DNA from: Microthyrium microscopicum
Taxonomy: Eukaryota; Ascomycota; Dothideomycetes; Microthyriales; Microthyriaceae
Reading direction: 5' to 3'
Assembly: GCA_010405405.1 (NCBI GenBank)
Contig: MU004236.1
Span: 2,114,070 to 2,178,069 of the forward strand
Length of the DNA stretch: 64,000 nt
Shown: positions 35,137 to 49,200 of the stretch, piece after piece
How the letters are laid out: each line of letters opens with the position of its first letter
Numbering within the stretch: the stretch's first letter is position 1
Position numbers and translations under genes: made by a program
Notes under the pieces: model-generated
Databases searched by the model: none
The model's input: only the letters and a program-made list of their open reading frames with translations
What the model was told of the DNA's origin: nothing

Positions 35137-38100
35137 CTTCGCGCGAGTTGTGGGTTCGATGAGGGGTGACGTAGCGCGCGCGGTTTCAACAGTGGATCAT
35201 GGTGGAGTGGCAGGCACGAAGAAGTTGTCGTGACTATCAGAGCCGATGATGGTAATATCGAGTATAATGGAATATTGAAGTGATAGAAAGGGCAATGGAA
35301 GCAGTGATGATTGACCTCGGACTGACAATGAAGCATGTCGCCCCACGATGTTTGGTTGGGGCTCTGTCAGATGTCACAAGACAGATCAAATGAGATCCCT
35401 GTGATCTTTTGACATGTGAATCCATTGCCCCTTTTCAACTTTCTTAGCATTTTGGTTTGGCTGGCTGCTGGCACGAGGATTGAAAATTAACAACAAAGTC
35501 ATAATTTCTTGGGGTTCCTACGGGCAGTTACCGTGATTGTCGCTTAACGACGCTCCCACCAAGGCTTTATTCTATACTAGGAGTGCGGTCTTCTTCGCGA
35601 GATCAAACAAGATCATTCATGTCTCTGACTTCTTTTTTCAAAGCTGAGTTTTAGTGCTCGAAAGTTTTGAGATCATTGTTCAAATGATTTACGAAAAGCT
35701 CAAGAATCGTCGTGCTTCATAAGGAAAGGTTGGCGACTAGAGTAGTTGATACGCATCGTCAGTTGACAACTGCATGTAAAGTACAGTAAGTTCTACATGG
35801 GAGGACAATTGATCTTCCCTAAGCAAAATATGGTTATTTCAGAAGCGATTGAAACTATCAAATCCCGTAGGTCAAAATGTAAGAGTAAGGTACGGTACCG
35901 TATGAAGCATGTGGGTGTGGATCTCCTCAAGTAAAATCACACTTACCAATTCTCGTGTAAATAGGGCCACGGGAGAGTAGAAGCAGAAACACTTTTGAAG
36001 ACCTTCAAACGATTGCAGTCGTTCTAAGCAACTGAAATTAATACCAAAAAACCATTGGCTCATTCATTAAATTCATTGCGGCTCTGCTCCCAATATAACT
36101 TCGGTAACAAATAAGCCTATCAAAAAGAAGCCACCTTAGCTCTTTATATTGGAATCTAGCCCAACGTCAGAAATGTCAATATGCAGATCATTTAAACAAT
36201 AATAACAACGGGCTTGCTAGTGTTCTTTTCGGGATCAATATCATATCAAAATCAATAGCTTACTCCCGACATGGGATTTTCGTGATCAACAAAACCTTGT
36301 CAATTCTAGTGCTTGAATCCTGGAATATGCTGCGGTATTTTACCGTCTTCTCAACGGCTAGCTAGCAGGCAGTGGCCGTTGGGGAGGCATGATTTTATGT
36401 CCCGAACGTTGGCTGGGATGAAGGATGATGGCAGGGGGTATGGCGATGTCCACATTGATCTTCGACGTTGAGGTCCTGGTTCAATTGGAAGCGCTAAATT
36501 CGGATTGATACTGGTAACTAGGTAAACTGGGATTGAAGCTCCCCATTCGTTGGTGATCATTGATGTCACAAATGGCGTGTTCTGCCTGTGAACGCTTGCT
36601 CTGGCAGCACTGATAAGGTCGTCTTGAGTCCTGTGTTTACTGAAACTGCAGAGTGATGCCGAGCACGACGATTTAATTGTAACTCCGAAATCGTGTGAAA
36701 GGCCATATATTGTTTGCTGGGAAAAGCAAGCTAGATATAGAAATGGTAACACCAGACCGAAGCTTGATCCTTACAAAAATGCTTAGATAGAAAGTACTTA
36801 CACAGGTACGGATTGTACGGAGTAGGAGGTAGCTCGGACAAACAGATTGTAAGTAACGCAAAAGCGTACAGTATTCGCAGTTGTGAGATGTACTTGGGTA
36901 ATACCCTATTCTACGAAGGCAAGTCGAAGATGCGGGTGCAATACGGGCTCACCAAAACGGAGAAGAGTCTCGGCCAAGTCATACAAAAGTATATGCAGTG
37001 CGCTGTTCAATCGTATTGAATCAGTCTAGTAGTTCGTGATGTTTATTCTCGTTACAAGGTCCATGCCTCTGGGTCACTTTGGACATATCCCTGGTTTAAT
37101 TAGAGTCGAATAAGGTTATATTGAACATTCTTATTCCTTATCGCGAGGAACATGGTATTCGAATGCGGAATAACCAACCAGTAGCAACTAGGAATTGCAG
37201 TTGACCGAAAGCGCCAGGCTTCCAACATTCTGACAAGAGAAGTTGGACTTTCCCGAGACATGCAGGAGTTCGTGCAGTAAAGATCGAGCTAGATCTAAGC
37301 AAGCGCCTTCTCAATTATGCGATGTTGGCGGTAAACTCGTTCAGGCTTAAAGATGTTTTGTCAATCTGCGAATTGAATGCTGCTGGGTGGCTGGATTTGA
37401 AGGATTTGATAAGAGAGGCTTGTTCTTGAAGCGACGGCGCAGTTGCTTCGTGCTCGATAATGGAGAAAGCAGAGCTCGATCTGTGCAGACACTCAGGCAG
37501 GCGGTTGTATATAACGCGCTAACAGTGAGCACGAGTCGGAAAAGCCATTACTATAAGCACGCGAGCTATGTTCCTGTGGTAATTTGGAGGCATAAAGTAG
37601 CAGGGCCAATACTGGAAAGGCAGTTGGTACAACCATCCCAGCTCCCACGCTCGGTTTTGACACGTTGTATCTGCAGCGAACAAGGAAGGCTTGAAAGGTT
37701 TGGAAGAAGTTGGCAGGCTAGAGTATTGGTACCGAGTGACTAAGGACGTCGGAAACGCGGAGTAGGGGATGAAATACTTGGTGGTAACTTGGTAACTTGG
37801 TAACTTGGTAACTTGGTACATGATGGATGTAGGTAGGAGATAATTGTGCAAAAATATTTTGATGAAGAGTGCTTGGTTCGGCTGTCGCGGAAGCTTGACC
37901 TTGACTGGGGGAACGATAGCTTGATCTTCTTCTCCATACTAGTAGCTATTCCTTATGTCTGTAATCTGTTTAGCCAATGACTTGTAGTTGGTACATAAAT
38001 CCAAGCGACCAGACTTTTTGGTGGAGTATGAGCGGCGAGATAGATAGGATTATTCCGACCAACGGGACCAGCGAACCAACGTTGAACGATCAACGATATT

Positions 38101-38370
38101 GCCACATAGACTGTGCCAAAGTTTGAATTGTAGACCACACAGCCCAAGTCGAAACGGAAGCTGCGCACTGACACCCCCTTCCCAATTCGGCATCGTTCCA
38201 TCGCGACCCCCAGCCAACCCATCTTTGCTAGTATCTTTTGCTACCTCTAAGGTAATACGGAAGGGGATTCGAGTCTTTTGCCCACCTTACTTGATCCTCC
38301 TTCTCCCCCTCTACCGCTGCCATAATCCTGCCCATTGTCTTCGAACTGGTCCTCAGCGGGACAATTTTAA
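35137..38370. other. 3.2-kb intergenic region without a supported gene
   Basis: This lies between two divergently transcribed genes, the ABCD transporter and bst1. The open frames (35872-36063, 36351-36752, 37387-37743, 37519-37851) are isolated, lack recognisable domains and do not join through convincing introns. A small tandem repeat lies at 37783-37814. Transcribed non-coding RNA cannot be excluded. Confidence 0.5.
37783..37814. repeat. short tandem repeat, GGTAACTT x 4
   Basis: Four perfect copies of the 8-mer GGTAACTT stand head to tail, with a partial copy on the right and related bases on the left. This is a typical slippage array in non-coding DNA. Confidence 0.95.
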
Positions 38371-41300
38371 ATGCGAAGACGACCTTCCGCGTCCACCACC
38401 GATGAGGAGGACGATAGCCCTTCCACCGCGAATACCTCAAAATCCTCCGTCTCTCCTCCATCTACCTCTCCCGATAGACCTGCGAAAAATACTAGATCCA
38501 AGCAATACCTTAATCCTACACCTCCTCCTGCTTCAGCCAAGCGGAAACAAAGTCGGCGGGCCGACTCTTCAAAGCAGAACTGGAAGGCTTCGACGATAGC
38601 ATCTTCAGATGGGCTCTCTCTTTCCGAACGCGACCTGACCTCATCACATATGGCGCAATTCAGCGGTATGGCTAAAAGAGCCAGGTTACGAAACCCTTGG
38701 GCCATGTCATGGCTGTCATTGGGCACTTTGGTCACTGCCGTGACCTTGGTACTGTGCCTATACCAGTCCTTTACTTTGCGCCAATTGGATCCAAAGGGAG
38801 GCAGCATGTCATACATGGCCAGCTCATTTGTGAACTTTGGCGATTTTGATACAGAACACACGCGCTTTGCGACCAAGTACTCGTTACATTTATACCGCGA
38901 ACTTGGAGTGGACGAAGATCCTCGAGTAAGACCTACAGGCGCATTGGAAAGTATTGGCAACTAACTCTTTTTAGGTCAAAGGTGTTCCAGTTCTGTTCAT
39001 ACCAGGAAATGCTGGCAGCTACAAGCAGGTTCGATCACTTGCCGCCGAAGCCGAATATTATTTTGATCAAGAAATTCGACACGATTCAAGCGCTCTGGAT
39101 GCTGGAAAACGCGCTTTGGATTTCTTTACCGTTGACTTCAATGAGGATTTTACAGCCTTTCATGGTCAAACGCTACTTGACCAAGCCGAATATCTAAATG
39201 ATGCGATTGCTTATATACTATCGCTATATCACAACCCCGAGAAATCGAGAAAGGACCCAAAGTTACCCGATCCGAGTTCCGTAATCCTCGTTGGACATTC
39301 AATGGGTGGTATCGTTGCTCGTACCATGCTCACGATGCCAAATTACCAAACAAATTCCGTTAATACCATAATTACATTATCCGCGCCTCACGCAAGACCT
39401 CCCGTCACCTTTGACTCCCAGATGGTACAAACATACAAAACAATCAACGACTACTGGAGGCGATCGCATTCGAAAGAATGGGGCATGGATAATCCTCTAT
39501 GGCACGTCACGCTAATCTCAATCGCTGGTGGAGGATTAGACACCATTGTACCGTCTGATTATGCTAGCGTTTCTTCCCTAGTTCCAGAAACCCATGGATT
39601 CACGGTTTTCACGTCGTCGATACCCAATGTCTGGACTGGCATGGATCATCTTGCTATCACATGGTGTGACGAATTCCGTAAAACAGTAATCAGGGCAATA
39701 TTTGACGTATTGGACGTTGCTCGTCCAGCCCAAACGAAACCTCGCGGGGAACGAATGAGGGCCTTTAAAACGTGGTTTTTGACTGGCTTGGAAGATATTG
39801 CGGAGAAAAGTCTACCGCACACTGGTAAGGCTGATAAGCGCCATGTATTTCATATTTCTAACCATATTACAGAGCCCAAAACTCTTCTCACACTCGAGGA
39901 CGGAGGAAATACCATGCTCGCGCAAGGCGAAAGACTAGTCATCCGCGCTCTTGGCCATCAAAGTGGCACCAAGGCCTATTTTCTACCCGTTCCCCCTCAA
40001 GGCACTTCAGAAGGACGAAAGTTTACTATGCTTACAAGCGCGCATGTCGATCATCAAGGGCACAGTGATCAGATCGAGATTCTATTCTGCAGTGTGTTTC
40101 CTCTCCAAGCTGGACACTCGGAAAGTTTGTTCTCCATGAACCTGGATCTTTCTGGCGATGCACATGGATCCGGATCCACTCGATTGGCGTGCAAAAATGG
40201 TGGTATGGATGCAATTGCTCTACCTGCATCAACATCGCATTCGCAATTCCCGTTCGAGAAGACTCGTCCTTATACGTACTTCCAATACGACCTGGAAACC
40301 CTCGCCGAGCATCAGTTCATTGCGATTGTCGACAAGGCTGAAACTGTCAGCTATGACTTTTTGATCGCCGAGTTCAGCGCACGATCTGAGTCTCGAGTAT
40401 TCTCCAATGTGGATACTCAACAACTCTTGAGCTCAGGCGTGCATTGGACACTTCCCGCAAATCGTCCTATGCTGATGGATATCAACCTCCCTGCCTTGGA
40501 GTCCAGCCTTTTCTCCTTCCATCTTTCCATCTCGCCAAACAACTGTGGCGCCGAAACTTTGTTTCGACCATTGGTTCGACAATACATATCTGATGTTTTC
40601 GAGTCCAAATTTTTCGTCAACGTTGAAGAAGTAGATGTGAACCTGCACGGTGTTGCGCCATATATGCCACCATCAATGAGAGCCAAGGACAAACAGCATG
40701 GACTATCATTCCAACTTTGGTCTGATCCTACGTGTGCAACACCTCTCAATGTTTCTCTTACTTTAGACATTCCCGGAAGTTTCGGAAAACTCTGGATGCG
40801 CTACAGAACTCTATTTGCTACTTTCCCGTTGGTGATGGTCGCATTAGTACTGTCCCAGCAATTCCGAGTTTATGACGAATCTGGACTGTTCATGAGCTTT
40901 GCTGAAGGTTTGAACTTGAGTCTTCAGCGTGAAATTCCAGCTCTCCTAACATTCATAATCTTTATAATTGCGGTCATGTCAAAATCATCGACAACCTTGG
41001 AGCAGAATGGCGAATTGATGGATTGGTTTGCTCAATACCGCAGCAATGCCACCGAGTCAATGTCCGACTACACTATGAACAACCTTCTCTTTGGCTCCCA
41101 TGACCCCTTTTTCTGGTTCCTTGTCCCGGTTTTCGGCGTAATATGCACTGGCCTTTGCATTGCCATTAATTATGCTATCCTCATTGTCACCTATCTCTTC
41201 ACATTACTGCTTGCTCAATTGATGTCCCAGAGTAAAACCGAGGACTCAAGGTACGTCAGATTTACCGTTCTTAAAAAACATTGCTAATAACATAACAGAA

Positions 41301-41908
41301 AGCAAGCTAACCCCTCTTTTGCCATCACATCAACAAAGCAACGAGTGATCACAACTAGTCTATTACTGGCTCTCGTTGCAACCGTTCTACCCTACCAATT
41401 CGCCTATCTCGTGCTCTGTATAGTCCAAATCGTCACGACGATCCGGGCGTGGAGACTATTACGAGAAAACCGGACTGACTACACCTATAATTTTTACAAC
41501 TACTCGCACTCCCTCTTAGTCCTAATGATATGGATCCTACCAATCAACCTTCCCGTCCTCGTGGTTTGGGTTCGCAATCTTGCCGTCCAGTGGCTTACAC
41601 CTTTTTCCTCTCATCATAACATCCTCTCAATTGTACCATTCATCTTTCTTGTGGAAACAGCAGCTACTGGCAAACTAGTGCCACAAGTCTCCTCGCGGCT
41701 ACGATATGTCACCCTGACAACTCTTCTCGTGTTGGCATTCTACGCTGCCGCCTATGGCGTGAGCTATGCTTACACTCTTCATCACGTCGCCAACCTCTTC
41801 TGCGCCTGGCTGGTTCTAGTCCTCTGGTTCTCTGGAAAACTGGAGATCGAGAAGACCATTGATAACGTAGTTTCCGGACACGACGAGAAGAGCAAAAAAC
41901 GACCATGA
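38371..41908 (+). CDS. bst1: GPI inositol-deacylase, PGAP1/Bst1 family (1146 aa, 3 exons)
   Basis: Exons 38371-38925, 38975-41250 and 41299-41908 are joined across introns of 49 and 48 bp, phases consistent. The N-terminus is a Ser/Pro/Arg-rich cytosolic tail of about 110 residues, then a membrane segment (residues about 113-130). The luminal PGAP1 domain starts with VPVLFIPGNAGSYKQ and carries the lipase elbow VGHS294MGG, later D-T-I-V-P-S-D and G-M-D-H-L (candidate acid and His). A long luminal region and a C-terminal block of several membrane helices follow. The enzyme removes the acyl chain from the inositol of GPI-anchored proteins in the ER, aiding quality control and ER exit. Fungal homologues have similar length (yeast 1029). 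A long minus-strand open frame over the first exon is its shadow. Confidence 0.93.
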
Positions 41909-43655
41909 GCCAGCCACTCACATCAGTCACATGGTATCCGAAGGACACATCACAAACCATGGCAAAAGGTCTTCTCAAAAAGGGTAAAAAGGGTCACGCC
42001 GTGCCGTCAGCACAACCCAAAGAAGACAAACCAGAATGCCAAACAGAAGCAGATGGCACTCAACCACCACCCAAATCCACCTGCCACACCACCACAACCA
42101 CTGCATCCATTCATACTAGTAACGATTGATACCGACTCTTCGCACTCAGTTCTTCGTAATTACCTCTCGCGCACATATACCCCGTTTATAATCATTTATT
42201 TTCTTTCAATTGTAAATGTACATATCATTCGTATCAAACCGTTCTATATTTCTTCTTCTTCCGCGCTAGCTCTCGCGCCCCCCTTTTTTATCACTGTTTA
42301 CTTTCTTCTTTGGCTGTGCTGCATCAGCGGGTTTCTTTAGCATGGTGGGATTGTAGCGTGCTGCGCAAACTTTGGGTCGTTTGTTGAATGTAATGACCGC
42401 GCTGGCTGTATAGGGAGGCAGGGTTGATGTTTGGTGGGTGGATTGGGTGAGTAGATGATTAGATGGTGTGTGGTGCGCAGATAATGTATATAGAGGACTT
42501 TGAAACACTACATTTCAGCATTGTTACATGTGTTATTGGTGTGAGGGTGTGATGGCGTCTGGTGATGTGTGCTAATGATTTGTTTGGGCGAAGGTTTGCT
42601 TGTTTGTTGGGATGTATTGGAATGGCTTCAGGTATTTATGCTGCTCTGATCTCGGATTTGGAATGTGCTGACAAGCTTACATAGGCATTCTCATACTTGC
42701 CGTTACCCAAGGCTATGGTCCTGTATTCTGGCTTGATGGTTTACCTTTGAACTTTCTGAAGGGAGTCGTGGGAGCATATCTCGAATGAATAGGACTCCTT
42801 GATATGACCTATCTATGGAGGCATATCTAGCCTCATTTGCCGACTTGACTGTTTATTTTCGACGATGCGCTTTTCAAGCTCTGTCGTCTTCGACCCTCCT
42901 GAAAACAAACAAACAACTATAAATACAAGCACAAACTCTTCGAGGGTCCAGAACTCGAAGCCCGAAGCAATGATGAAAAGCCAGTCAACTGCAAACTGAA
43001 TTTTGAAACCTTTTGTAGAAGGATCTTCGGTCTAGTTTCCAACATCCATCTGGCTTTCAGAGATCACTTACCTCTTCGAAGGTTATATAACCTATTTAAT
43101 TTTTGCCCCTTCCCGGCTTACGAAGGCTCTAGACAGTCAACGAACCCTGACTTTTAGACGATGGAAGCAATTTCAAAATTTGGCAACCGGTTCAATCGTC
43201 CCAAAAGTCTGGTCCTTACCAAGCTCACTCACGCCAAATTACCCCATCTTCAGCGTATTCAAAGTTTCGAACCAGTCGAGCAATGACATGGCATTACAGC
43301 ATATATACTCTGGATCCTGGCCTCTGAACCAACAATAACCTGAAGCCAAGGCACGGCTGCCCATATTCGACTATTTGCGTGAGTTTGACACTGGTATATA
43401 CCTGGGACAGCTTCACACAAGCAATTCCAAATGGTACGTTACTACCCTAATATATACCTGGGAGCACCTATCACTAATGTCATCCCTAGTATCTAATGAC
43501 ATCGCCAGATTACTATCTCAGAGCTCGCGCCGGGATGGTGACTCAAAGGTAATGGAAACGATCGATATCCACCCAGTTTTTCATCTTCAGGCCACCAGGC
43601 TCCTATGACGACAAAGGTCGTCGCGATTCCAACTTTTGGACACCAAACATGAAGC
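41909..43655. other. intergenic; two weak small-ORF candidates only
   Basis: About 1.7 kb lies between bst1 and the degraded tandem copy. A plus-strand frame overlapping the bst1 stop (41905-42129, Lys-rich) and a minus-strand frame at 42266-42508 (80 codons, ending in a Lys-rich tail) are the only candidates, and neither has a recognised domain. The right part may hold decayed upstream sequence of the tandem gene family. Confidence 0.4.
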
Positions 43656-45200
43656 GTGTGCGCGTACAACGACATCTCGGCCGGAAACGCACTGGCATCC
43701 TCCTCTGGAGAGTCAATTCCGCAGCGGCAAGGGTCACTATGGCAGCGACGGTTTAGTAACGATGGTTTTATGTGTTTTCCTTCTATACATTCGATTTGGC
43801 ATCATGCCAGTGAACGGTCCATGCCTCGAGAAGCCTGGTTCCAGTTCTCGAACCTCACCAGGAACATCGGCCCCAGGGAAGCCAGTAAACCATGTCGCAG
43901 CTTCGATGAGTTTTATGAGCTACCCTCTATCTCAACCTTCTGGGGTTATAGCGATGTGGACGGACTGGAAGAGTCCATAATCTTCGACGATGAAGTCGTT
44001 TCCACGAAGAACTCCATGAAAACAATAACAAATAGTATGTTGCCATCTCACTGCGTAACTCGGAACTTTCAGCACTAACATTGTTTCTAGTACACGAAGG
44101 CATGCTCCACCGCGGTTCTTCATTACTAGAACCTGAACGGCAACTTCGATTTGAGACTATCGAAAACGCATACAGAAGATAATGAGCAAACTAATGTCCA
44201 ATGTTGGACATATTTCTCGCTGTATGGAAATGCTGCACTCTTTGTATATCCCACCAAGCGAGCAACCAGAAGCGCTTAACTTACTTCGTCAATATTATGC
44301 AAGCTTGTTCCACCACTTTATTAATCACTCTTGGTCAAGATTCAGTGACCAAACCAGGCAACCTAGTCAAAACGATTGGCTTGACGAACCCTGGCCTCGG
44401 TTTATGCTGAGGACAGCAATCTTCGGAGCCAAAAGTTCTAGGTGAGGCGGGCCGATTTATTTCCTTGGAGGGCGTCCGCAAATTGGAAAGACATGACACC
44501 TTCACGATTCTCGGACATCGACCGACTTCCTTGCGATTGGGACGCTGCCGTTCGGCCTGTGATTGCGAAGTTGTTCAACTCTTCGACAAATCGGCCTTCA
44601 TACACGGCATTAGTAGACCTACCGTGTCCGACTGCTTGAGGACAAGCGGTAGTCTTCTAAGCTACAGGTTTATCTGGTGCCGACATGTATGTCGACTTTG
44701 CGTATAGACATGATGTCAAGACGACGATTTGATCCGCAATCACGTCCTCCGCATTTGCCACGGCCAAGCTCTTCGAATTAGCAAATATAGGGGCCAAATT
44801 CACCGTTCTAAGAATCTGGAGCTGCCAATATGCCTGGCCTGCTCTGTTAGACTCTAACGGCGATGCAAATCACTGCTATGCCTTTTCGGACACTTCAAAG
44901 CGAACCTGGGAATTCAATTTCCTACCCAAGAGCAGACCAATAGTTGTTGATATATTGTATCAGGAAGTCAACAACCCGCTCCATGATGAATTCGGTCCGA
45001 GGCAAAACGCGGGCGGTGCCGTGGCAGTGTTCGCTGACGTAGTTCTTGTTATGGCGAAGGACGAGTTCCATTGTCTGAAGCTGATTGCGTATGCAGCCTT
45101 TGCTCTACAATATCACACTTTGTACAAGGTCGATGGGACTGTAAGACAGAGTGGCGTGCTTTCTTTGCTTGTCTGTCTTTGTTCTTGGCCATGTTGATGC
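43656..45200 (+). pseudogene. degraded copy of the unrecognised tandem family (first of three)
   Basis: Pieces in different frames match the intact copy downstream. At 43780-44030 the segment S-I-W-H-H-A-S-E-R-S-M matches S-I-W-N-H-A-S-E-R-S-M of the 1406-residue protein, with the following E-L and acidic parts. At 44182-44350 it matches the Y-A-S region. Near 44540 D-A-A-V-R-P-V-I-A matches D-A-V-V-R-P-V-V-A. At 44790-45060 the stretch has F-T-V-L-R-I-W-S, R-T-W-E-F-N-F-L-P-K and D-V-V-L-V-M-A. The middle of the parent protein (about 400 residues) is missing and the frame changes several times, so this is a non-functional copy. The first open piece could still be expressed. Confidence 0.65.
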
Positions 45201-46211
45201 TATTTTTTGTACTTCTTCAAACACCAAGGAGGGATTGTTTTTACAGATTGTGAGTCTTCCTTTACTATTTCGATACGAAATCGCTCTAATCAGCCTCGTA
45301 AGCAAAGATGCTAGTACTGACTCCTTGCTATCCGGAAATCACAATCCAGGCAAGTTTGCGAAGCCGGACAACAAGGTCGATGACAGTCACATTCCGAGAA
45401 AGTAGCCTTTGCTATCTTGCTTCAACATACATCCAGCTCTCTAGACACTACATATTCTCTTCGTGTCTGACTCCCTGCGACTCTTCATTCAGGAGGACTT
45501 GAATTTTGATAGATTGCAAGACGTCAAGTTCGATACCGACTGACTCCCTATATCGTGAGCGCAAACGCAGAGCAGGATGATAAGCTGCCATGGCATTCAG
45601 TCGAGTACTGGGCGGTTCCAGTAGGATAAAGCTCCAACACATTCGATGCTGGAATTCTTGGTTGCTCAGGCATAGCTACACATCTCCCAGGGCGAGATAC
45701 ATATCTCTCGATACAACTTGGGGAAAGAAATTCTTGATCGTCCATAACTAGACATGTTGTTCAGTGCGGAAGCTTTCCAAAACGTCCTATAACATGGCCT
45801 ATCATGAGAGTGCCCGTCTCTTCACCTGGGAGGTATCGGGACGATTTGGTGAGGTGAGCTTCAGTCACTGCGGCGTCTCCAACGAGATGCTCTCACAACC
45901 ACCTCGAATATGCCTGGTAATGGAGTCCGAGCGTCTTCGTAAGGTTGCTGTTAATATGATCTAGCGTGTTCATGAGGTCGATGTTGCTCTACCTTCCCGC
46001 ACTCGCTTGCTGTTGTTCTACTAGCAACTCTCTCGCTGTTGTTCTGCTTTCCCACACGCTCATTTCCCATCGTTGCGACTTGGTTAAAGAACGCCGCGCT
46101 CTCCACTACGCTTACCATTTGCTCATTATATCCATCCTTTATCAATCTGCTTCTCCCATCGCCATTCCGCCAAAGTAGACTATAAGCTCCCATCCTACGG
46201 TCACTGTCGCT
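45201..46211. other. intergenic, upstream of the large tandem-family gene
   Basis: This lies between the degraded copy and the ATG of the intact one. The open frames here are short and mutually overlapping and have no domain. It probably contains the promoter of the 46212 gene. Confidence 0.45.
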
Positions 46212-49200
46212 ATGGAGCAGTGTCAGGCTCTCAACCACCGCTTAGAGCCATGTACCTCACTAGTGGCAGCAGCGGACAAAAAGTTTTGCCCCAAGCACTA
46301 CAAAGTGTGCTATGGTAAGTTGTCAAGGCAAGTAAACCATATGAATAATCTGCTAACCGATCCCTCAAGACACGTACATTAGTTACAAGCGATCTAATGC
46401 CGAACTCGATTCCTTGCGGAACAATTTGCCATCGTATTTCAATCCTCCCATAATCACCATTGAGAATGGTAACTATCATGGCCTCAAGCTCAACGACTTA
46501 AATGTGATCCATGAGTACCTTCATCGTCGACACGCCCTTCTGGACAAAGTGATCCGAGCCCGAATGCTCCACTCCACTCGGTTTTTTTCTTGGACTCTGC
46601 ATGACCAGTCCACAGAGCCTGATGGTCATGCGAAATACGTCGAATATTTGAAGACCGACAAGAACTCAACTCTGCGAGCTTTACAAAATCTCCTTGCTAG
46701 AATTGACGAGGTGACGTGGGAAAACGAACAGTGGTATGCATGGGTTAAGGAGCAGCAGCAACTTGAAGCTGTCTTAGAAGACGAGGAACTTCGGAAAGTG
46801 AAGGACGAAAACAAGTTATACCAACAGCACCTGAAGGCTGTGAAGATATTTCTGTCTAAGAGTCACCGAAAGCAAGAGGAGAGAAAGAACGAGGACATCG
46901 AGGAGATTTGGGAAATGACCATGACGACGCGTTTTGGCAGTAACAAGGAGACTTGGGATCTGGTTGAAGCTGCCCTCGCTGAAGAGCGAGCCGATTGTAT
47001 CGAAATGATCAAGCTCTTTCTCTGGTTGGCGGATGAAGATCAGAATCCTAAGCCACTGGTAGTGCCACCGGTCAATCTCCTCGAACATTTCCATCTATCG
47101 AGTACCGCAGCTTCTCAGAAAGACGAAGTATCCCAGAGGGACGAGACCTCCCGAAAAGAACACACCGACCAACAGGAAGAGGCTGCCCAGGAAGGGAAGA
47201 AAAACAATCCAAGAGGAAAGAAGGCAGGCGAGAAGTCTGCATCAAAGGAGCCTCATCTCGTCGCCTCATGTAGCAAGTCCGACTCCAAGGGCCATAGCAA
47301 CCTACCTGGTAAAGACGATCCCGCCAAATCAGCCGTTCCGATTCCCAAAGACAGCATAGAATCCCGCCACGATATGCAGAAGCGTTTAGAAAGCGGTGTC
47401 CGATCTCATTGCGGCTATAAGGACGTACCACCAATGAGACCTGATCAAGTTGAGGAAGAACTGGCCAATGTCCAGCAGATAAAGAAGCTGCTCTTTTGTC
47501 GGCACCTCCTTTCCCACGGCTCTTTGTTTCGCATTGCAGTGAAAGCCATGAGCATCGAAGAGTTCCTGGCAAACAAAGATCTGGAGGTCTCAGAGCTTCA
47601 AAGTCTTTGCCTCCGTTTGGTTAATCCTTCATTTGAGGAAATACGGGATGCCTGCGCAGACTTTCATCGCGTCAACGATTCAGCTCCAAGCGGCGCTGAG
47701 AACCAGCTCGATTCCACAGGGAAAGATGTGACTACTAAAGTCTCTCATGGTCGCAAGGATTCGAATGCGCTAAATGTCCCAATGAAGTCTCCCAGCCTCA
47801 GCCAAAAGCAAGCGGCCCAGAAGGCCAAGCCAAAATCAGCAGGAGCAAAGACGCAGCTCACGGTTGTTGGCTTCTCAATCTGGAACCACGCGAGCGAGCG
47901 ATCGATGTCGAGAAAAGCATGGCTACAGTTCTCAATCTTGACCACAAACTGCGACTTCTACACTGCTATCGGGCTGTGCCGAAGCTGGGACGAATTTTCT
48001 GAGCTAAGCGTACTCTGTACTTCCGACTATTTTTTGAGCCCAACTTGGTGGCTGTGGTCTGCTCATGAATGGAACCTTGGATTTGGAAACTGGCGCAAAC
48101 TTGGGTTCATTGTGTTTGATGCAGAAAAAAATGCCCATGAACGCTGTTTCGATACCGAAAAGGACCAGAAACAGAAGAAGAAAAACAAACAGCAACAGGG
48201 TTATTGGATTCTACAGACGCGATCTTACATTGCTGCCTATGTCAAACGTGACGATCCATATACTCAGCGATTGATCGAATATCTTCGATTACAGCCCTCG
48301 CTCACTCAACTCCTGGTTCGTGATGCTGCCGACGGCAAGATCATAATATCTCCAATTCCGGATCAACTATGGCTAAGCCGGGAGAAGAAAGGTAGTGGCT
48401 TATCGTCCAAGCAAGACTGGAAAGTTTCGAAAAGTCTTGGGCCAGAGTTCTTCGCTCTGCAGGCTAGCAAACGAAAATGGAAGTTCAACTTCCACGAGTA
48501 CTATGAGGTTTACGTTCTGGATCCAATTCCTGGTCGAGATCTAAAATGCGAAGGCGGCCTTGAAGCCATGATTGGACGGGTATGTTATCAATCATTTTTT
48601 CTGGTGGTCATCACTAACCACTATGTAGGCGCTTGTCCATGCCTACCGCATCCGCAGCAATCTTGATTATATAAATTCTGACAAGAAAATCCTGGAGACA
48701 CTGTATCGAGACTCAACAACAGGACGTGCCATGGACAAAATCACCGCCGGCTGCGAAATATCTCTTTGGGATGAATCGCTCGAGTTCAAGGGGAAGCAAA
48801 CGGCATTCTTCGAGTCAGCTTATCTAAAAGAACTTGATAAGCAAAGACAGGACGGCAATGGCATATTGTGCCTTTCGCCCTGGTTCACCGAAACTGATGC
48901 TGAGGAGGAGTCCATTCTTTCGCAGCACAAACTGGACTCGCAACACACTTGGCCTGTTTTCCCCATACAAAACGACGCCGAATTTCTGCAAGCTTTGTCT
49001 CTATCCCAGCGAGACTCACAAATGCTTCAGAGCCGCGTCGCCGGGTATTTTGAATCATTTTCCAAATCGCAAAACCCAACTTTCTTAGCAGCTGTTGCAA
49101 CAGAAGGCTTTGATACAGCAATGAAAGTTTTGAGTTGCTGGAAAAGAATTGGCACAGACCAAGAGACTTACAATTGCTGCATCCGAGTTCTTCATCAGCT

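Noticed and set aside
36351-36752. 133-codon minus-strand open frame
   Set aside because: It has no recognisable domain or splice partners in a region full of similar short frames.
38367-38960. 197-codon minus-strand frame of the same size as the plus-strand one
   Set aside because: It is a shadow of the Ser/Pro-rich first exon of bst1, whose plus-strand reading splices into the PGAP1 domain.
42266-42508. 80-codon minus-strand frame with Lys-rich end
   Set aside because: It looks somewhat protein-like at its end but I could not match it to any family or find a second exon.
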